The notes beneath the pieces are model-generated. The model was not told the origin of the DNA, did no database searches, and worked only from the letters and a program-made list of their open reading frames with translations. A stretch of 64,000 nt of DNA from contig NZ_JAPWDU010000010.1 of NCBI RefSeq assembly GCF_027257155.1, forward strand, positions 1 through 64,000, written 5' to 3'. The position numbers and the translations under genes are program-made. Positions 16,009 through 25,142 of this stretch are shown in pieces. Source of the DNA: Cerasicoccus sp. TK19100. GTDB lineage: Bacteria > Verrucomicrobiota > Verrucomicrobiia > Opitutales > Cerasicoccaceae. Numbering within the stretch: position 1 is the first letter of the stretch; the number at the start of each line of letters is the position of its first letter.

Positions 16009-17238
16009 ATGCAATGTTCGCAAGCAAAACCCGTAAATAACCACGCCAGAGCCATAATTCGCCCCGGGCTGTATTTGCACGTGCCCTTTTGCGCCACGAC
16101 TTGTGACTTTTGCGCGTTTTACCAAGAGGCACCCCGCCGCGCCGACTTGCTGCGCTATCTCGACGGCATCGAGCGCGAGCTCGACCAATGGCGTGCCGAG
16201 TGGGATGCCCGCAGCGATTTTTTACCAGCCCTTGACGCCCAGGCCGGGCTCACGGTCTTTTTCGGCGGCGGCACCCCGGGGCTCCTCGCCGCGCCAGACC
16301 TCGCCCGCCTTTGCCAAGCCGTGCGCGAGCGCGCGCCGGGGCCCATTGCGGAGTGGACCGTCGAGATGGCACCTTCCACGGTCAAGGCGGACAAAGTCGC
16401 CGCGATGCGCGAGGCCGGCGTGAACCGAATTTCCATGGGCGTGCAGAGTTTTGACGAATCGCTGCTGGAAAAGCTCGGCCGCCGTCACAGCCCCAAACAA
16501 GTCCAGCAGGCCTACGAAACGCTCCGCGCGGGCGGTTGTGACAACGTCAACCTCGACCTGATCTTCGCCGTGCCGGGCCAGACCCGCGCTCAGTGGGCTG
16601 AGGACATGCGACGCGCCATCGAGCTGCAACCCGAGCACCTGTCCACCTATTGCCTGACCTTCGAGGAGGACACCAAGCTATGGGTCAAGCTGTCCAAGGG
16701 CGAGTTCAAGCGCGACGTCGCGCAGGAAGCCGAGCTGTATCAGTTCACCTGGGAGACGCTCGGTGCCGCCGGTTATCCGCAATACGAGGTGTCGAACTTC
16801 GCGCGCCCAGGTTACGCTTGCGCGCACAACGTTAGCACCTGGCATATGGGCCAATGGCGCGGCGTGGGCCCCTCGGCCGCCAGCCAATGGCGCAACTGGC
16901 GCTGGAGCAACCCCAGCGACCTCAACCGATGGCTCGATGGGCTCGACCAACGCACGCCCGAGACCTTGCCCGAAACCGCGGTAGACGTCGTACCACTCTC
17001 GCCCGAGCTGCTCGCCGCCGATGCGCTGATCTTCGGCCTGCGCCTCAATGAGGGCGTGGACCTCGCGGCGCTGCGGGCGCGTTTTCCTTCCGCCGACTGG
17101 GCCAGCTACGACGCGCTTTGGGCGGAACTGCTCGCGGAAAGCCTGGTCGAACGGCAAGGCGACACCCTCCGCCTGACCGACGAAGGCCGCATGCTGGCGG
17201 ATGCCGTGGGCGGGCGTATTTTGGAGGCCGAGGTTTAA
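16009..17238 (+). CDS. hemW: HemW-like radical SAM protein
   Basis: 409 residues. The radical-SAM cluster motif is C28-x3-C32-x2-C35 in PFCATTCDFC, and the SAM-binding GGGTP is at 86-90. The segment MGVQSFDE and the C-terminal HemW-type domain (SNFARPG, then HN..W with G-x-G-P-S-A) identify HemW, a heme chaperone once annotated as oxygen-independent coproporphyrinogen oxidase. True HemN proteins have a fourth cysteine in CxxxCxxCxC, absent here. Divergent from the IPT lipoprotein, 29 bp between starts. Confidence 0.9.
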   Translation: MQCSQAKPVNNHARAIIRPGLYLHVPFCATTCDFCAFYQEAPRRADLLRYLDGIERELDQWRAEWDARSDFLPALDAQAGLTVFFGGGTPGLLAAPDLARLCQAVRERAPGPIAEWTVEMAPSTVKADKVAAMREAGVNRISMGVQSFDESLLEKLGRRHSPKQVQQAYETLRAGGCDNVNLDLIFAVPGQTRAQWAEDMRRAIELQPEHLSTYCLTFEEDTKLWVKLSKGEFKRDVAQEAELYQFTWETLGAAGYPQYEVSNFARPGYACAHNVSTWHMGQWRGVGPSAASQWRNWRWSNPSDLNRWLDGLDQRTPETLPETAVDVVPLSPELLAADALIFGLRLNEGVDLAALRARFPSADWASYDALWAELLAESLVERQGDTLRLTDEGRMLADAVGGRILEAEV

Positions 17239-17274
17239 CTTGGCGCACCGACCGCCGTCTATTAGTAAGTATCC

Positions 17275-18948
17275 ATGGCGCTTAGTCCCACAGCAAAGCG
17301 AAACCTTATCATCAGCAGCGTCCTGCTGCTGTTGCTCGTCGCGGCTACACCGTTTGCCTGGCAAAAGATCAAGGAAACCCGCGCCGCCGATCTCGCGGCC
17401 GACGCCCTGAAACAGATCGAAGACGAAAACTACGGTGCCGCGTGGGAGTCTGCCAAGGCCGCCTATGCGCTCGATCCAGACAACCCCGAAGTCGCGCGCA
17501 CGCTGGCCGGTATTCTCAACGAGGCCCAGCCCGACGAGGCACCCGCGCTTTGGGAAAAAGTTTACGCGCTCACCGGCGACGAGGCCGACCTGCTCGCGTG
17601 GTTCGACAGCGAGCTGCGCATGCAAAACATGTCTGCCCTGCGCCGGCTCTCCGAGCGGCTCGCCAAGGACTTCCCCAACTCACCCGACGCCCTGCAACGC
17701 CGCGCACAGAGTGCACTCTTTAACAACCAGCTCGATCAGGCGATCAACCTGCTCCGCACCGCCGCGCAGCATCCCGATGCCACTGCGGACGTGCAATTTG
17801 GCTACGTAAAGCTCAGCCAGCGCAGCGAAAATGAGGCCATCCGCAGTGCCGGCATTGACTGGCTGAAGCAAATGGCGCAGCGCCCGGACGACATCGGACT
17901 GCAGGCCGCCCGCTCGCTGCTGACAATGCCCGGCCTCTCCCGGGAGCAGTTGCTCAGCTACGCCGAAAAGCTGGCGCAGCACCCCATGGCCACCCGCGAA
18001 GACCGCCTCGCGGAGATCGTCATCCGCCGCCAAACCGGCGAGCAGTCCATGGACGAGCTTTTGGCCGAAGCGCAGAGCCTTTTCGCGCTCGAAGACCCGG
18101 GCGAGCTCGTCGAGCTGGGCCGCTGGCTCAACCAGCAGGGCCGCTCAGCAGACTTCCTGGAGCTCGTCGATTTCGACACCGCCATTTCCCGCCGCGACTT
18201 GTTCCTGGTCTGGATCGACTCCATGGCGATCACCCAGCAATGGGCCGAGCTGGATAAAGTCGTCGACCGCCCGCGCCTGCCGCTGGACCCGTTTACCATC
18301 GTCCTGTTTCGCTCCCGCATCCAGCAGGAGCTGGGCAACGACCGAGTGAGCAACCTCATCTGGGGCCGCGCGCTGCTCACTGCCGACGACAGCATCAGCA
18401 AGCTGGAGTTTGCCTACGACTACGCCCTGAAAATGGGCTGGAGCGAGCGCGCCAACGAAGTGCTCGAAAAGCTCGTTAAAATACCCGCCACCCAGCGCAA
18501 GGCCTTCGAGGAAATGCTCAAGCTCAACCAGCGTTCGGGCGACGTGCTCGCCCTGCAAAGCGCCCTGCGCCGCATGGCGGAGAAATACCCGCACGACAAC
18601 GACGTGGCCAACGACCTGGCCTATGTCAACCTGCTCCAAGGCGAGGACATCCAGGGCTCCTACGACACCGCCGTCCGCCTGCTGCGCGAGAGCAGCCAGC
18701 CCTTTCTGGCCAACATCATTACCCACGCGCTCGCGCTCTATCTGGGCGGCGAAAAGCAACTGGCGCTGGACCAGCTCTACCCGCTGGCCATCAACTGGAG
18801 CGAGACCCGCCCCCGCGACCGCGCCATCTACGCCGCCATCCTCGCCGCCAACGGCCACAAGCGCGAAGCCCAGGACATGATCCGCGACGTCGACCCCGAG
18901 GAGCTGCTCCCCCCCGAACGCGAAATCCTCCGCGAAGCGCAGCTGTAG
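17275..18948 (+). CDS. Membrane-anchored TPR-repeat protein
   Basis: 557 residues. One membrane helix near residues 11-29 (LIISSVLLLLLVAATPFAW) anchors a long, Ala/Leu-rich helical chain with TPR-like units, for example ALKQIEDENYGAAWESAK and AYALDPDNPEVARTLAG. The rest is probably outside the membrane in the periplasm (inference from the single anchor). Such proteins act as scaffolds; the partner is unknown. Followed 8 bp later by an unrelated hypothetical gene with a good ribosome site. Confidence 0.85.
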   Translation: MALSPTAKRNLIISSVLLLLLVAATPFAWQKIKETRAADLAADALKQIEDENYGAAWESAKAAYALDPDNPEVARTLAGILNEAQPDEAPALWEKVYALTGDEADLLAWFDSELRMQNMSALRRLSERLAKDFPNSPDALQRRAQSALFNNQLDQAINLLRTAAQHPDATADVQFGYVKLSQRSENEAIRSAGIDWLKQMAQRPDDIGLQAARSLLTMPGLSREQLLSYAEKLAQHPMATREDRLAEIVIRRQTGEQSMDELLAEAQSLFALEDPGELVELGRWLNQQGRSADFLELVDFDTAISRRDLFLVWIDSMAITQQWAELDKVVDRPRLPLDPFTIVLFRSRIQQELGNDRVSNLIWGRALLTADDSISKLEFAYDYALKMGWSERANEVLEKLVKIPATQRKAFEEMLKLNQRSGDVLALQSALRRMAEKYPHDNDVANDLAYVNLLQGEDIQGSYDTAVRLLRESSQPFLANIITHALALYLGGEKQLALDQLYPLAINWSETRPRDRAIYAAILAANGHKREAQDMIRDVDPEELLPPEREILREAQL

Positions 18949-18956
18949 GGAGCGCC

Positions 18957-19658
18957 ATGAGTCTCCCGCGCCACATCAGTCATTACTTCGAGCACGACAA
19001 GGGACCGCTGCTCAGCATTTGCGACCTGGACGAGGCCGACACCCAACGAATCATCGAGCAGGAGCGTCATGCCCCAACCGGATTTAACCGCTTCGCCGAA
19101 GGTAAGGCGTTCTTTGATTATCGCCGCCTCGCCGACGACCTGACGATGGAGCTCTACACCGAGCGGTTTCAACGCCCCGCACCGCGACGCCCTTTTTACG
19201 CGGTCCTGGGCGATGCGGACGTCGTAGGTGGCCTGTATCGCGATCCGTATAAAATCCATATCCCGATCGAGCACTTCGCCGACGGCGAGCTGACCTTTAT
19301 GTGCCCGGATCACTTTCACCTGGTCACCCTGAACCAAATCCCGGCCAAACAACACTTCGGCTACCAACTACCCAGCGATTACACCGCCGAAAAGTATCCC
19401 TACTTCGGCAAGCTCCTCACCTACGAAGAGCTCTGCGCCGGCTATCACTCCCTCGGCATCGCCGCCCACCTGGAGCAAATGCACCAACGCCTCAACTGGT
19501 ATCGCTACCTCGAAGCGCAAATCTGGGTAGAGCCCGCACAACTCCGGGAGCGCTGCCAGGACTGGCTCGAAGTCACCCCCGAGCCCTGGACCCACAGCAA
19601 CGTGACCTACCTGCAGAATTATAAGCAGGTGGCCAAATCAAATAGTCCAATATACTAA
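18957..19658 (+). CDS. Conserved-looking hypothetical cytoplasmic protein
   Basis: 233 residues, no signal peptide or membrane segment. GGGAG at 18948-18952, ending 4 bp before the ATG, is a clear ribosome site. Tyr, His and aromatic residues are frequent (DHFHLV, YRYLEAQIW). I recognise no family. It follows the TPR gene closely and probably shares its transcript. The sequence ends right before an AT-rich gene, so a shift in base composition falls at its stop codon. Confidence 0.8.
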   Translation: MSLPRHISHYFEHDKGPLLSICDLDEADTQRIIEQERHAPTGFNRFAEGKAFFDYRRLADDLTMELYTERFQRPAPRRPFYAVLGDADVVGGLYRDPYKIHIPIEHFADGELTFMCPDHFHLVTLNQIPAKQHFGYQLPSDYTAEKYPYFGKLLTYEELCAGYHSLGIAAHLEQMHQRLNWYRYLEAQIWVEPAQLRERCQDWLEVTPEPWTHSNVTYLQNYKQVAKSNSPIY

Positions 19659-19664
19659 TTGCAT

Positions 19665-20138
19665 ATGGAAAAAGAAGAATTCGATTTGGGGTTTGTTTTA
19701 GATGCAAGAAAAGTAGTTGAGAAAACCTTAACAATAATTGCTCAGCACAGAAGCATTGATCGTGCTGATGTCAAAGACTCACTTTTAGAACTCATCGCCG
19801 TTTATTACTCAAAGCCTTTTCTAGGATCTGATCGAGCTTACGAACATGATAGAGGGTGGAAACATAAGCTTGATGTCGAACGAATAGGATTCACGGATAG
19901 TGAAAAAGAAATTCATAAGTTAGTATTAGAATGGCGCAGCGGATATGTTGCCCACATGGATCAATCTAAAAGATTTCAAGACGTAGTCATAGAAAAGGAT
20001 GAGCAGGGACGAAAAGTCGGTTTTCAAAGTCTAAGCAGCTATGATGGCCAACCGTTAACTTCAGGGCACGTAGATAAAGTTGAAGTAAATCTCACTAGGA
20101 TCCTAGGATTTCTTATAGCGGAAATGCACTCAGCATAG
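19665..20138 (+). CDS. AT-rich HEPN-like protein (possible RNase)
   Basis: 157 residues from the ATG at 19665. The chain is helical and includes R91-x5-H97 in EWRSGYVAHMD, the same pattern as the R-x4-6-H motif of HEPN-domain ribonucleases (often written LRNKxxAH in relatives). The preceding helix LLELIAVYYSKPF fits the two-helix HEPN core. HEPN proteins are common in toxin-antitoxin, abortive-infection and CRISPR systems (family knowledge). No nucleotidyltransferase or antitoxin partner is adjacent. Codon use is much AT-richer than both neighbours, so it was probably acquired. Confidence 0.62.
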   Translation: MEKEEFDLGFVLDARKVVEKTLTIIAQHRSIDRADVKDSLLELIAVYYSKPFLGSDRAYEHDRGWKHKLDVERIGFTDSEKEIHKLVLEWRSGYVAHMDQSKRFQDVVIEKDEQGRKVGFQSLSSYDGQPLTSGHVDKVEVNLTRILGFLIAEMHSA

Positions 20139-20160
20139 TAAATCGAATAAATCTCCCCCC

Positions 20161-20622
20161 ATGATTCGCCCTTACCAGCCCGACGACTACCTTGCCATTG
20201 CGGAGATTTTCCCGCGGGCCGTGCACGAGATAGCGTGCGCGGTTTACACCCCCGAACAATGCCACGCGTGGTCGGAAACGAAGCCCAACCCCGATCATTG
20301 GCGGCAACGCTGTGAGCAGAAACAGCCATTTATTTATGAGCGCGACGGAGAAGTAGTCGGCTTTCTGGAGCTGGAGCCCGATGGTCATATCGATTGCTGC
20401 TACGTCCACCCGAAGGCCGCGCGCAGTGGCGTGGGAACGGCTCTCATCCAGCATGCGGTCGCCACGGCCTTTGCCCGCGGACTCGACCGCCTGCATGTCG
20501 AGGCCTCCATTTGCGCGAAGCCCGTTTTTGAGAAGCAGGGCTTTCGAGTCCTTTACGAAAACAATGTGAACATACGCGGCGTCGATTTGATCAATTACAA
20601 AATGGAGCTGAAAAAAGTATGA
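20161..20622 (+). CDS. GNAT-family N-acetyltransferase
   Basis: 153 residues. N-terminal IRPYQPDDYLAIAEIF is the typical first strand and helix of GNAT enzymes; the acetyl-CoA binding loop is in HPKAARSGVGTALIQHAV, and FEKQGFRVLYEN is the final conserved part. Substrate unknown. Its last four bases overlap the next gene's start (ATGA), so the two are coupled. Confidence 0.9.
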   Translation: MIRPYQPDDYLAIAEIFPRAVHEIACAVYTPEQCHAWSETKPNPDHWRQRCEQKQPFIYERDGEVVGFLELEPDGHIDCCYVHPKAARSGVGTALIQHAVATAFARGLDRLHVEASICAKPVFEKQGFRVLYENNVNIRGVDLINYKMELKKV

Positions 20623-21068
20623 CGCGCCACCAAATCCTCATCCTGCTAGTTTGCATCACCAACTTCGCCCACGCCCAATATTTTGTTGAAGGTGAAGGCG
20701 ACAAATCGCCTCATCGACTCGATCAAAAATACGCCGGCAAGTTGGATTTCCTCGAAGGAAATTACGTGATGGAAATTAGCATTGGCGAAGCATCCACCGA
20801 TTGGTGGGCGCAGATGGAAGCAACCTACCAAGAACTAGTCGCTTCACTCGAATATGCGGATGCGCGACGTCTGGAAATTTCGCAAAAGGCGTGGGAATTG
20901 GCTTACGAAACGGACCGGCAGTTTTTCTTCGCCGACCCAGATCTGCGATTAAAGATCGGGCGGGAAGGTGAGGTTCTCTCGAAGCTCGAATTCATGCGCC
21001 GCATTCGGAAGCGCGCGTTGGACTTGGCCGAATATCGGGTGATTTTTGCTAGATCCGAGACACCATAG
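20619..21068 (+). CDS. Small predicted secreted protein, unknown
   Basis: 149 residues with an N-terminal signal peptide (HQILILLVCITNFAHA). The ATG overlaps the GNAT stop codon. The mature part is helical and charged (KIGREGEVLSKLEFMRRIRKRALDL in two pieces) with no family I recognise. It is the last gene before a 606-bp gene-free stretch filled by repeats. Confidence 0.72.
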   Translation: MTRHQILILLVCITNFAHAQYFVEGEGDKSPHRLDQKYAGKLDFLEGNYVMEISIGEASTDWWAQMEATYQELVASLEYADARRLEISQKAWELAYETDRQFFFADPDLRLKIGREGEVLSKLEFMRRIRKRALDLAEYRVIFARSETP

Positions 21069-21112
21069 CCAAAGTGAAGCACGGATGCAGCGTCAAAGCC
21101 GGGCGCTTGTGG

Positions 21113-21300
21113 TCCTGAATCCAGGCGTGTGTTGCTCCATTGCCACCGGCTGTGATGCTCCCTACGGCCACGGGCGTAAAGGGCTTACGCCCATGAGCGA
21201 AGGCGAGTTACGTCCCGGGACGTAGATGGGCTACGTCCATGGACGTAAAGTCCAACACTGTCGTGGATGTTGCATCGAAACACGGCTGGATTCAGGGCAA
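21113..21300. repeat. Nested palindrome block in the 21.07-21.67 kb gap
   Basis: Outer arms: CCTGAATCCAG (21114-21124) faces CTGGATTCAGG (21287-21297), with CGTGT/ACACG nearby. Inside are three palindromes in a row: GGGCGTAA-AGGGC-TTACGCCC (21172-21192), TACGTCCCGGGACGTA (21209-21224) and TACGTCCATGGACGTA (21232-21247). The last two differ only in the centre. No gene is seen in 21069-21674; it holds this block, the next element, and short AT-rich sequence. Confidence 0.7.
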
Positions 21301-21352
21301 CATAGTGCTGGATTCTGGGTCACTGTCGGGGCGGCATTGCAGTGTAATGCAA

Positions 21353-21494
21353 GGTAGCGCGGCGCGTCTCCGCGCCGCAAGCTGGGCCCGAGAGCGGTAT
21401 CAGTTCGTGAAATGGTGCCATGGCGCAACCCGTTATTCACGAACCGATGGGTACTAGTCGCCAATCCTTGCGGACCGAGACGGTCCGCGCTACC
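21353..21494. repeat. 140-bp REPIN-like element, copy 1 (GTAGC family)
   Basis: Left hairpin: GGTAGC then GCGGCGCG-TCTC-CGCGCCGC (21359-21378). Right hairpin, inverted: GCGGACCG-AGA-CGGTCCGC (21470-21488) then GCTACC. An inner stem CAGTTCGTGAA faces TTCACGAAC in the spacer. Length 142 bp, nearly equal to the copies at 25841 (139) and 27426 (142). The two arms of this copy have different stem bases but each pairs fully. Confidence 0.85.
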
Positions 21495-21674
21495 TTTTGC
21501 ATGCTCGCTGTGCATTAAATGAACAGCAAGTGCATTCGTTGCCCTGAGGCGCACCGATTCGACACAATCAGGCATACTTCGATTAATTTGCTATTTTACT
21601 AATTAGCAACGACTTACCAACAAAGCGAGTCGCCCGAAAGTCCACTTGGCACGGCCCGCGCATCTATAGCGGGC

Positions 21675-24074
21675 ATGGACACCTCTGAAAAACACAACTC
21701 TGCCTATCAATTTCTGATCATCTCGCTGGTCGCGGTGTTTGCGCTGTGGTTTGGGCTGCGGTTCGGGTCGACGACTGGCATCGGGCTCATGCTGCTGGGG
21801 CTGGCCTTTAGCGGTGCGGTTTACGGCATCTTCCGCATGCGACGTCACCGCAAGGCGCTGGAGCTGACGTTTGCACAGGGCCTCGCCTACTGGCCGATGT
21901 GGCTCCTGGTCAAGCTGCGCTACCGCGTCAACATCGAGGGGCTGGAAAACATGCCGCGCGAGGGCAAGGTGCTCGTCATCAGCAACCACGTTTCCTACAT
22001 GGACGCCGTCGTGCTGGGCGTCTGCCTGCCGCGCAAGCTGCGCTTTTTGAGCAATGACACGCTGCAAACCAAGCCGATACTCGGCCCGATGCTCCGCCTG
22101 GCCGGTGTGGTGCCCGTTAGCCCGACCAAGGCGCGGGCAGCGATCCGCACCGCCGTGGAAAAGCTCGATGAGGGCGAGGCGGTGGTGATTTTCCCCGAAG
22201 GCCACCTGACGCGCGATGGCCTCGTGGCACCGTTTCAGGACGGTTTCCGCCTGATCGCCCGCAAGGCAAATGCCCCCGTGCTGCCGGTTTACCTTGACGG
22301 ATTGTGGGGCTCCATTTTCAGTTTTGAGGGTGGCCGCTTCTTCTGGAAGCTGCCGCGCCGGGGACGACCGCAGATTCGCATCGTCGTCGGCAATCCCATC
22401 TCTACCGACATGTCTGCTGCCGAAGCTCGCCAAACCGTCCTCGATCACGGGGCCGACGCCTTCCAGGAAAAGCCCGAACTGACCGGCCATTTGGGCGGGT
22501 GGGTCATCGACCGCCTCAGCGAGCGCCTGGACGACATCGCCGTCGTCGACCACGCCATGGGGCGCAAGGAAATGAAGGCCGGCGTGCTGTGCGCTGTCGC
22601 GCTGAACCTGTCCCAATCGATCCGCGAGCACTGCCCGGAAAAGCGCGTGGGCATCGTCCTGCCCCCCGGCCTGGGCGGCATCATTGCGAACCTGGCCGTG
22701 TCGCTGGCCGGCAAGACGCCGGTCAATCTAAACTTCACCCTCGGCAAGGCGGCGCTAGAGCGTTGTTTCGAAAAGGCCGAGCTACGGACCGTTATTTCGG
22801 CCGCCGCCGTGCGCACGCAGATCGATGGCCGGATGCCGGGCTTCCCCTGGCCGGAGCACACGCTCGACGTCAAGGAGATGCTCGAAGCGCTGCCGAAGTG
22901 GAAAATTATCAAGACCCTGATCGGCCTCAAGCTGACCGGCTCCAAGGCCGCGCGCCGCCGTTTCGACGTGCCCGAGCGCGGCGACAATGCCGAGGCCGCG
23001 CTGCTCTTCACCAGTGGCAGCGATGGCGATCCGAAGGGCGTCGTCCTAACGCACCGCAACATCATCGGCAACGCCCTACAGGTCACCGAATGCGGCGTGC
23101 TGCCCAAAGGCGAAACGCTCATGGCGAACTTGCCCATTTTCCACAGTTTTGGTTTCACGGTGCAAATCTGGACCGCGCTCGGCGTCGGCGTAAAAGTCGT
23201 CGCCACGCCCTCCCCGCTCGACTTCAAGAAAGCCGCCGACGCGATCGAGCAAGAGCAGTGCACCATTCTGCTGGGGACACCGACCTTCTTCCGCCCGTAT
23301 CTGAAACGCGTCGAACCCGAGAAGCTCAAGACGCTGAAGATCGTGGTCGCTGGCGCGGAAAAGACACCTGCCGGTTTCCACGACGCGTGGGAAGAACGCT
23401 TCCCGGGCTCGCATTACCTGGAGGGCTACGGCCTCACGGAAACGACACCCGTCGTCTCTTGCAACGTGCCCGACGTCCCCAGCGACGGTCAGGCACCGGC
23501 CACTATTCGCAAGCGCCGTGGCTCCGTGGGCAAGCTCTTCAAGGGCATGGCCGCGCGCATCGAATGCCCGGACAGTGGACAGGAACTGCCCATCGACCAA
23601 GTCGGCATTCTCTGTTTGCGCGGCGTGAATATTTTTGACGGCTACCTCGGCGACCCCGAGCGCACCAAGGACGTGATCGATGACGAGGGCTGGTTCCGCA
23701 CGGGCGACCTCGCGCGTTGCGACTCAGATGGCTTCCTTTACATCGAGGGCCGCCTGAGCCGGTTCTCCAAAATTGGCGGTGAAATGGTCCCCCACGGCAC
23801 CGTGGAAACCACGCTCGCCAAGGCGTTCGACGTCGCCGAAAGCGAGACGCCGCAAATGGCCGTTTCCGCCCGGAACGACGACGCCAAGGGTGAAGCGCTG
23901 GTGCTCTTTACCACGCTCGACATCGACGAGGCCACCGTGCGCGACAAAGCCAAAGACGCCGGCCTCGCCAACCTCTGGACGCCCAAAATCGTTCGCAAAG
24001 TCGAGGTCATCCCCATGCTCCCGACAGGCAAGCTCGACCTCAAGGGGTTGAAGAAGCTCGCGGAAGAGGCGTAG
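21675..24074 (+). CDS. Two-domain phospholipid acyltransferase / acyl-ACP synthetase (Aas-like)
   Basis: 799 residues. Residues 12-55 hold two membrane helices. The acyltransferase (LPLAT/PlsC) block has H105-x4-D110 in NHVSYMD and FPEGHLTRDG (173-182). From about residue 290 an AMP-forming acyl-activating domain follows, with its P-loop LLFTSGSDGDPKGV at 443-456, GYGLTETTPV and a final PTGKLDLKGLKK. E. coli Aas has the same order and re-acylates lyso-phospholipids using acyl-ACP. The LplT transporter found fused or adjacent in many species is not present. Not OleC: it lacks that family's context. Confidence 0.9.
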   Translation: MDTSEKHNSAYQFLIISLVAVFALWFGLRFGSTTGIGLMLLGLAFSGAVYGIFRMRRHRKALELTFAQGLAYWPMWLLVKLRYRVNIEGLENMPREGKVLVISNHVSYMDAVVLGVCLPRKLRFLSNDTLQTKPILGPMLRLAGVVPVSPTKARAAIRTAVEKLDEGEAVVIFPEGHLTRDGLVAPFQDGFRLIARKANAPVLPVYLDGLWGSIFSFEGGRFFWKLPRRGRPQIRIVVGNPISTDMSAAEARQTVLDHGADAFQEKPELTGHLGGWVIDRLSERLDDIAVVDHAMGRKEMKAGVLCAVALNLSQSIREHCPEKRVGIVLPPGLGGIIANLAVSLAGKTPVNLNFTLGKAALERCFEKAELRTVISAAAVRTQIDGRMPGFPWPEHTLDVKEMLEALPKWKIIKTLIGLKLTGSKAARRRFDVPERGDNAEAALLFTSGSDGDPKGVVLTHRNIIGNALQVTECGVLPKGETLMANLPIFHSFGFTVQIWTALGVGVKVVATPSPLDFKKAADAIEQEQCTILLGTPTFFRPYLKRVEPEKLKTLKIVVAGAEKTPAGFHDAWEERFPGSHYLEGYGLTETTPVVSCNVPDVPSDGQAPATIRKRRGSVGKLFKGMAARIECPDSGQELPIDQVGILCLRGVNIFDGYLGDPERTKDVIDDEGWFRTGDLARCDSDGFLYIEGRLSRFSKIGGEMVPHGTVETTLAKAFDVAESETPQMAVSARNDDAKGEALVLFTTLDIDEATVRDKAKDAGLANLWTPKIVRKVEVIPMLPTGKLDLKGLKKLAEEA

Positions 24075-24105
24075 GCGAGAGCGCGCGACATTAGCCCAAG
24101 TTAAA

Positions 24106-24181
24106 CTGGAGGGCGATGCTTCGTCATCGCCGTAGCATGCTCCAACCAACGTGGCGGCGATGACAAAGCATCGCCCTCCAG
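24106..24181. repeat. REPIN-like pair, GGCGATG family, short spacer
   Basis: Left: CTGGAG then hairpin GGCGATG-CTTCGT-CATCGCC (24112-24131). Right: inverse hairpin GGCGATG-ACAAAG-CATCGCC (24156-24175) then CTCCAG. GGAG stands directly before the stem, as in GGAG-type REPs. The loop of the right arm differs by one base from the left. Confidence 0.85.
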
Positions 24182-24222
24182 CTCAAGCACAAGGTATATA
24201 AACACACCAATTTACTATTCCC

Positions 24223-24927
24223 ATGTGGTCACCCAGCAAAACCCAAGTCCACGAATACGGCATACGCGATGGCGGTGAAACCGTCGTGCTGCTCGATGGC
24301 ATTGGCCCGAAGTTCCGGCATCTTGATAAGATGATCAACACCCTTGCCGCGCCCAAACGCCGCGTGCTGTTGATCGATTACCCGAGCACGCGCAACACGA
24401 TCGAAGCCCTCGTCGATGATGAGCTCGCACCCGCGATCGCTGGCGCTGGGATCGACGCCGACCAGCCGTTGCACTTTGTCACCTTTTCGATGGGCGGGAT
24501 CATGGCGCGTCAGTATTTGAAGCACCACCAGCCAGATAATCTGCATCGCGTCGTCCACATCGCCCCGCCCAACCACGGCAGCGAAGTCGCCGACTGGCTG
24601 AAGAAGGTGCCGCTGTTTCGCTCACGCTTTGGCAAAGCCGGCCAGCAACTCGTCACCGACGCCAGCTCCCTGCCCAACCGCATCGGCCCGGCCAACTACG
24701 AGGCCGGCGTCATCGCCGGCTGCAAGTCGCTGGACCCGTGGTTCGCGTGGATGTTTAACGGCCCGCACGACGGCAAGGTCTCGGTGGAAAGCGCGCGCCT
24801 CGACGGCATGCGGGACTTCGCCATCGTCCCCTCCAACCACTACCTGATCATGAACCACCCGAAAACCCTGGAGCTGACCCACCGCTTCCTGGCCGAAGGT
24901 AACTTTGGGGAACATTCCGGCAATTGA
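24223..24927 (+). CDS. Lipase-like alpha/beta hydrolase
   Basis: 234 residues, no clear signal peptide. The nucleophile elbow is F-S89-M-G-G in HFVTFSMGGIMARQYL, the oxyanion region is VVLLDGIG, and the final His is likely in PSNHYLIM. The pattern HFVTxSMGG..R with later APPNHGSEVADWL is that of the PGAP1/EstA-like lipases. Substrate is unknown. Located after the Aas-like gene and a REPIN element, so probably its own transcript. Confidence 0.87.
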   Translation: MWSPSKTQVHEYGIRDGGETVVLLDGIGPKFRHLDKMINTLAAPKRRVLLIDYPSTRNTIEALVDDELAPAIAGAGIDADQPLHFVTFSMGGIMARQYLKHHQPDNLHRVVHIAPPNHGSEVADWLKKVPLFRSRFGKAGQQLVTDASSLPNRIGPANYEAGVIAGCKSLDPWFAWMFNGPHDGKVSVESARLDGMRDFAIVPSNHYLIMNHPKTLELTHRFLAEGNFGEHSGN

Positions 24928-24959
24928 CTAATCATTAAGACCAATGCACGGTTATATCT

Positions 24960-25142
24960 ATGGACGATGACCACGCCAGGCCATGCCAAGAGTGGCGTCA
25001 AACAATCGAACACCGATTGGAAGAGATTCAGCATAATAGGGTAAGAACTGTTAAAGCCGAACAAGTTCATGCGAAGCTGTTTGCATTGCTTAAATTGGGG
25101 CCTGAGCATATAAATCATCTCGCATCACGACTATCCAAATGA
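24960..25142 (+). CDS. Truncated addiction-module component (RelB-type antitoxin remnant)
   Basis: 60 residues. The stretch EWRQTIEHRLEEIQHNRV then AEQVHAKLFALL matches the C-terminal half of the putative addiction-module component family, where the usual pattern is WxxElxRRlxeldsGxV followed by eeVxarL. The normal N-terminal half of about 25 residues is missing, and the upstream frame closes with a stop 24 bp before the ATG. No ParE/RelE toxin follows. Its stop overlaps the next gene's ATG (ATGA). Probably a remnant or an orphan. Confidence 0.55.
   Translation: MDDDHARPCQEWRQTIEHRLEEIQHNRVRTVKAEQVHAKLFALLKLGPEHINHLASRLSK

Noticed and set aside
21675-24074. OleC (missing partner of oleAB)
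   Set aside because: The N-terminal acyltransferase domain with HX4D and the Aas-type order identify an Aas-like enzyme, not a beta-lactone synthetase.
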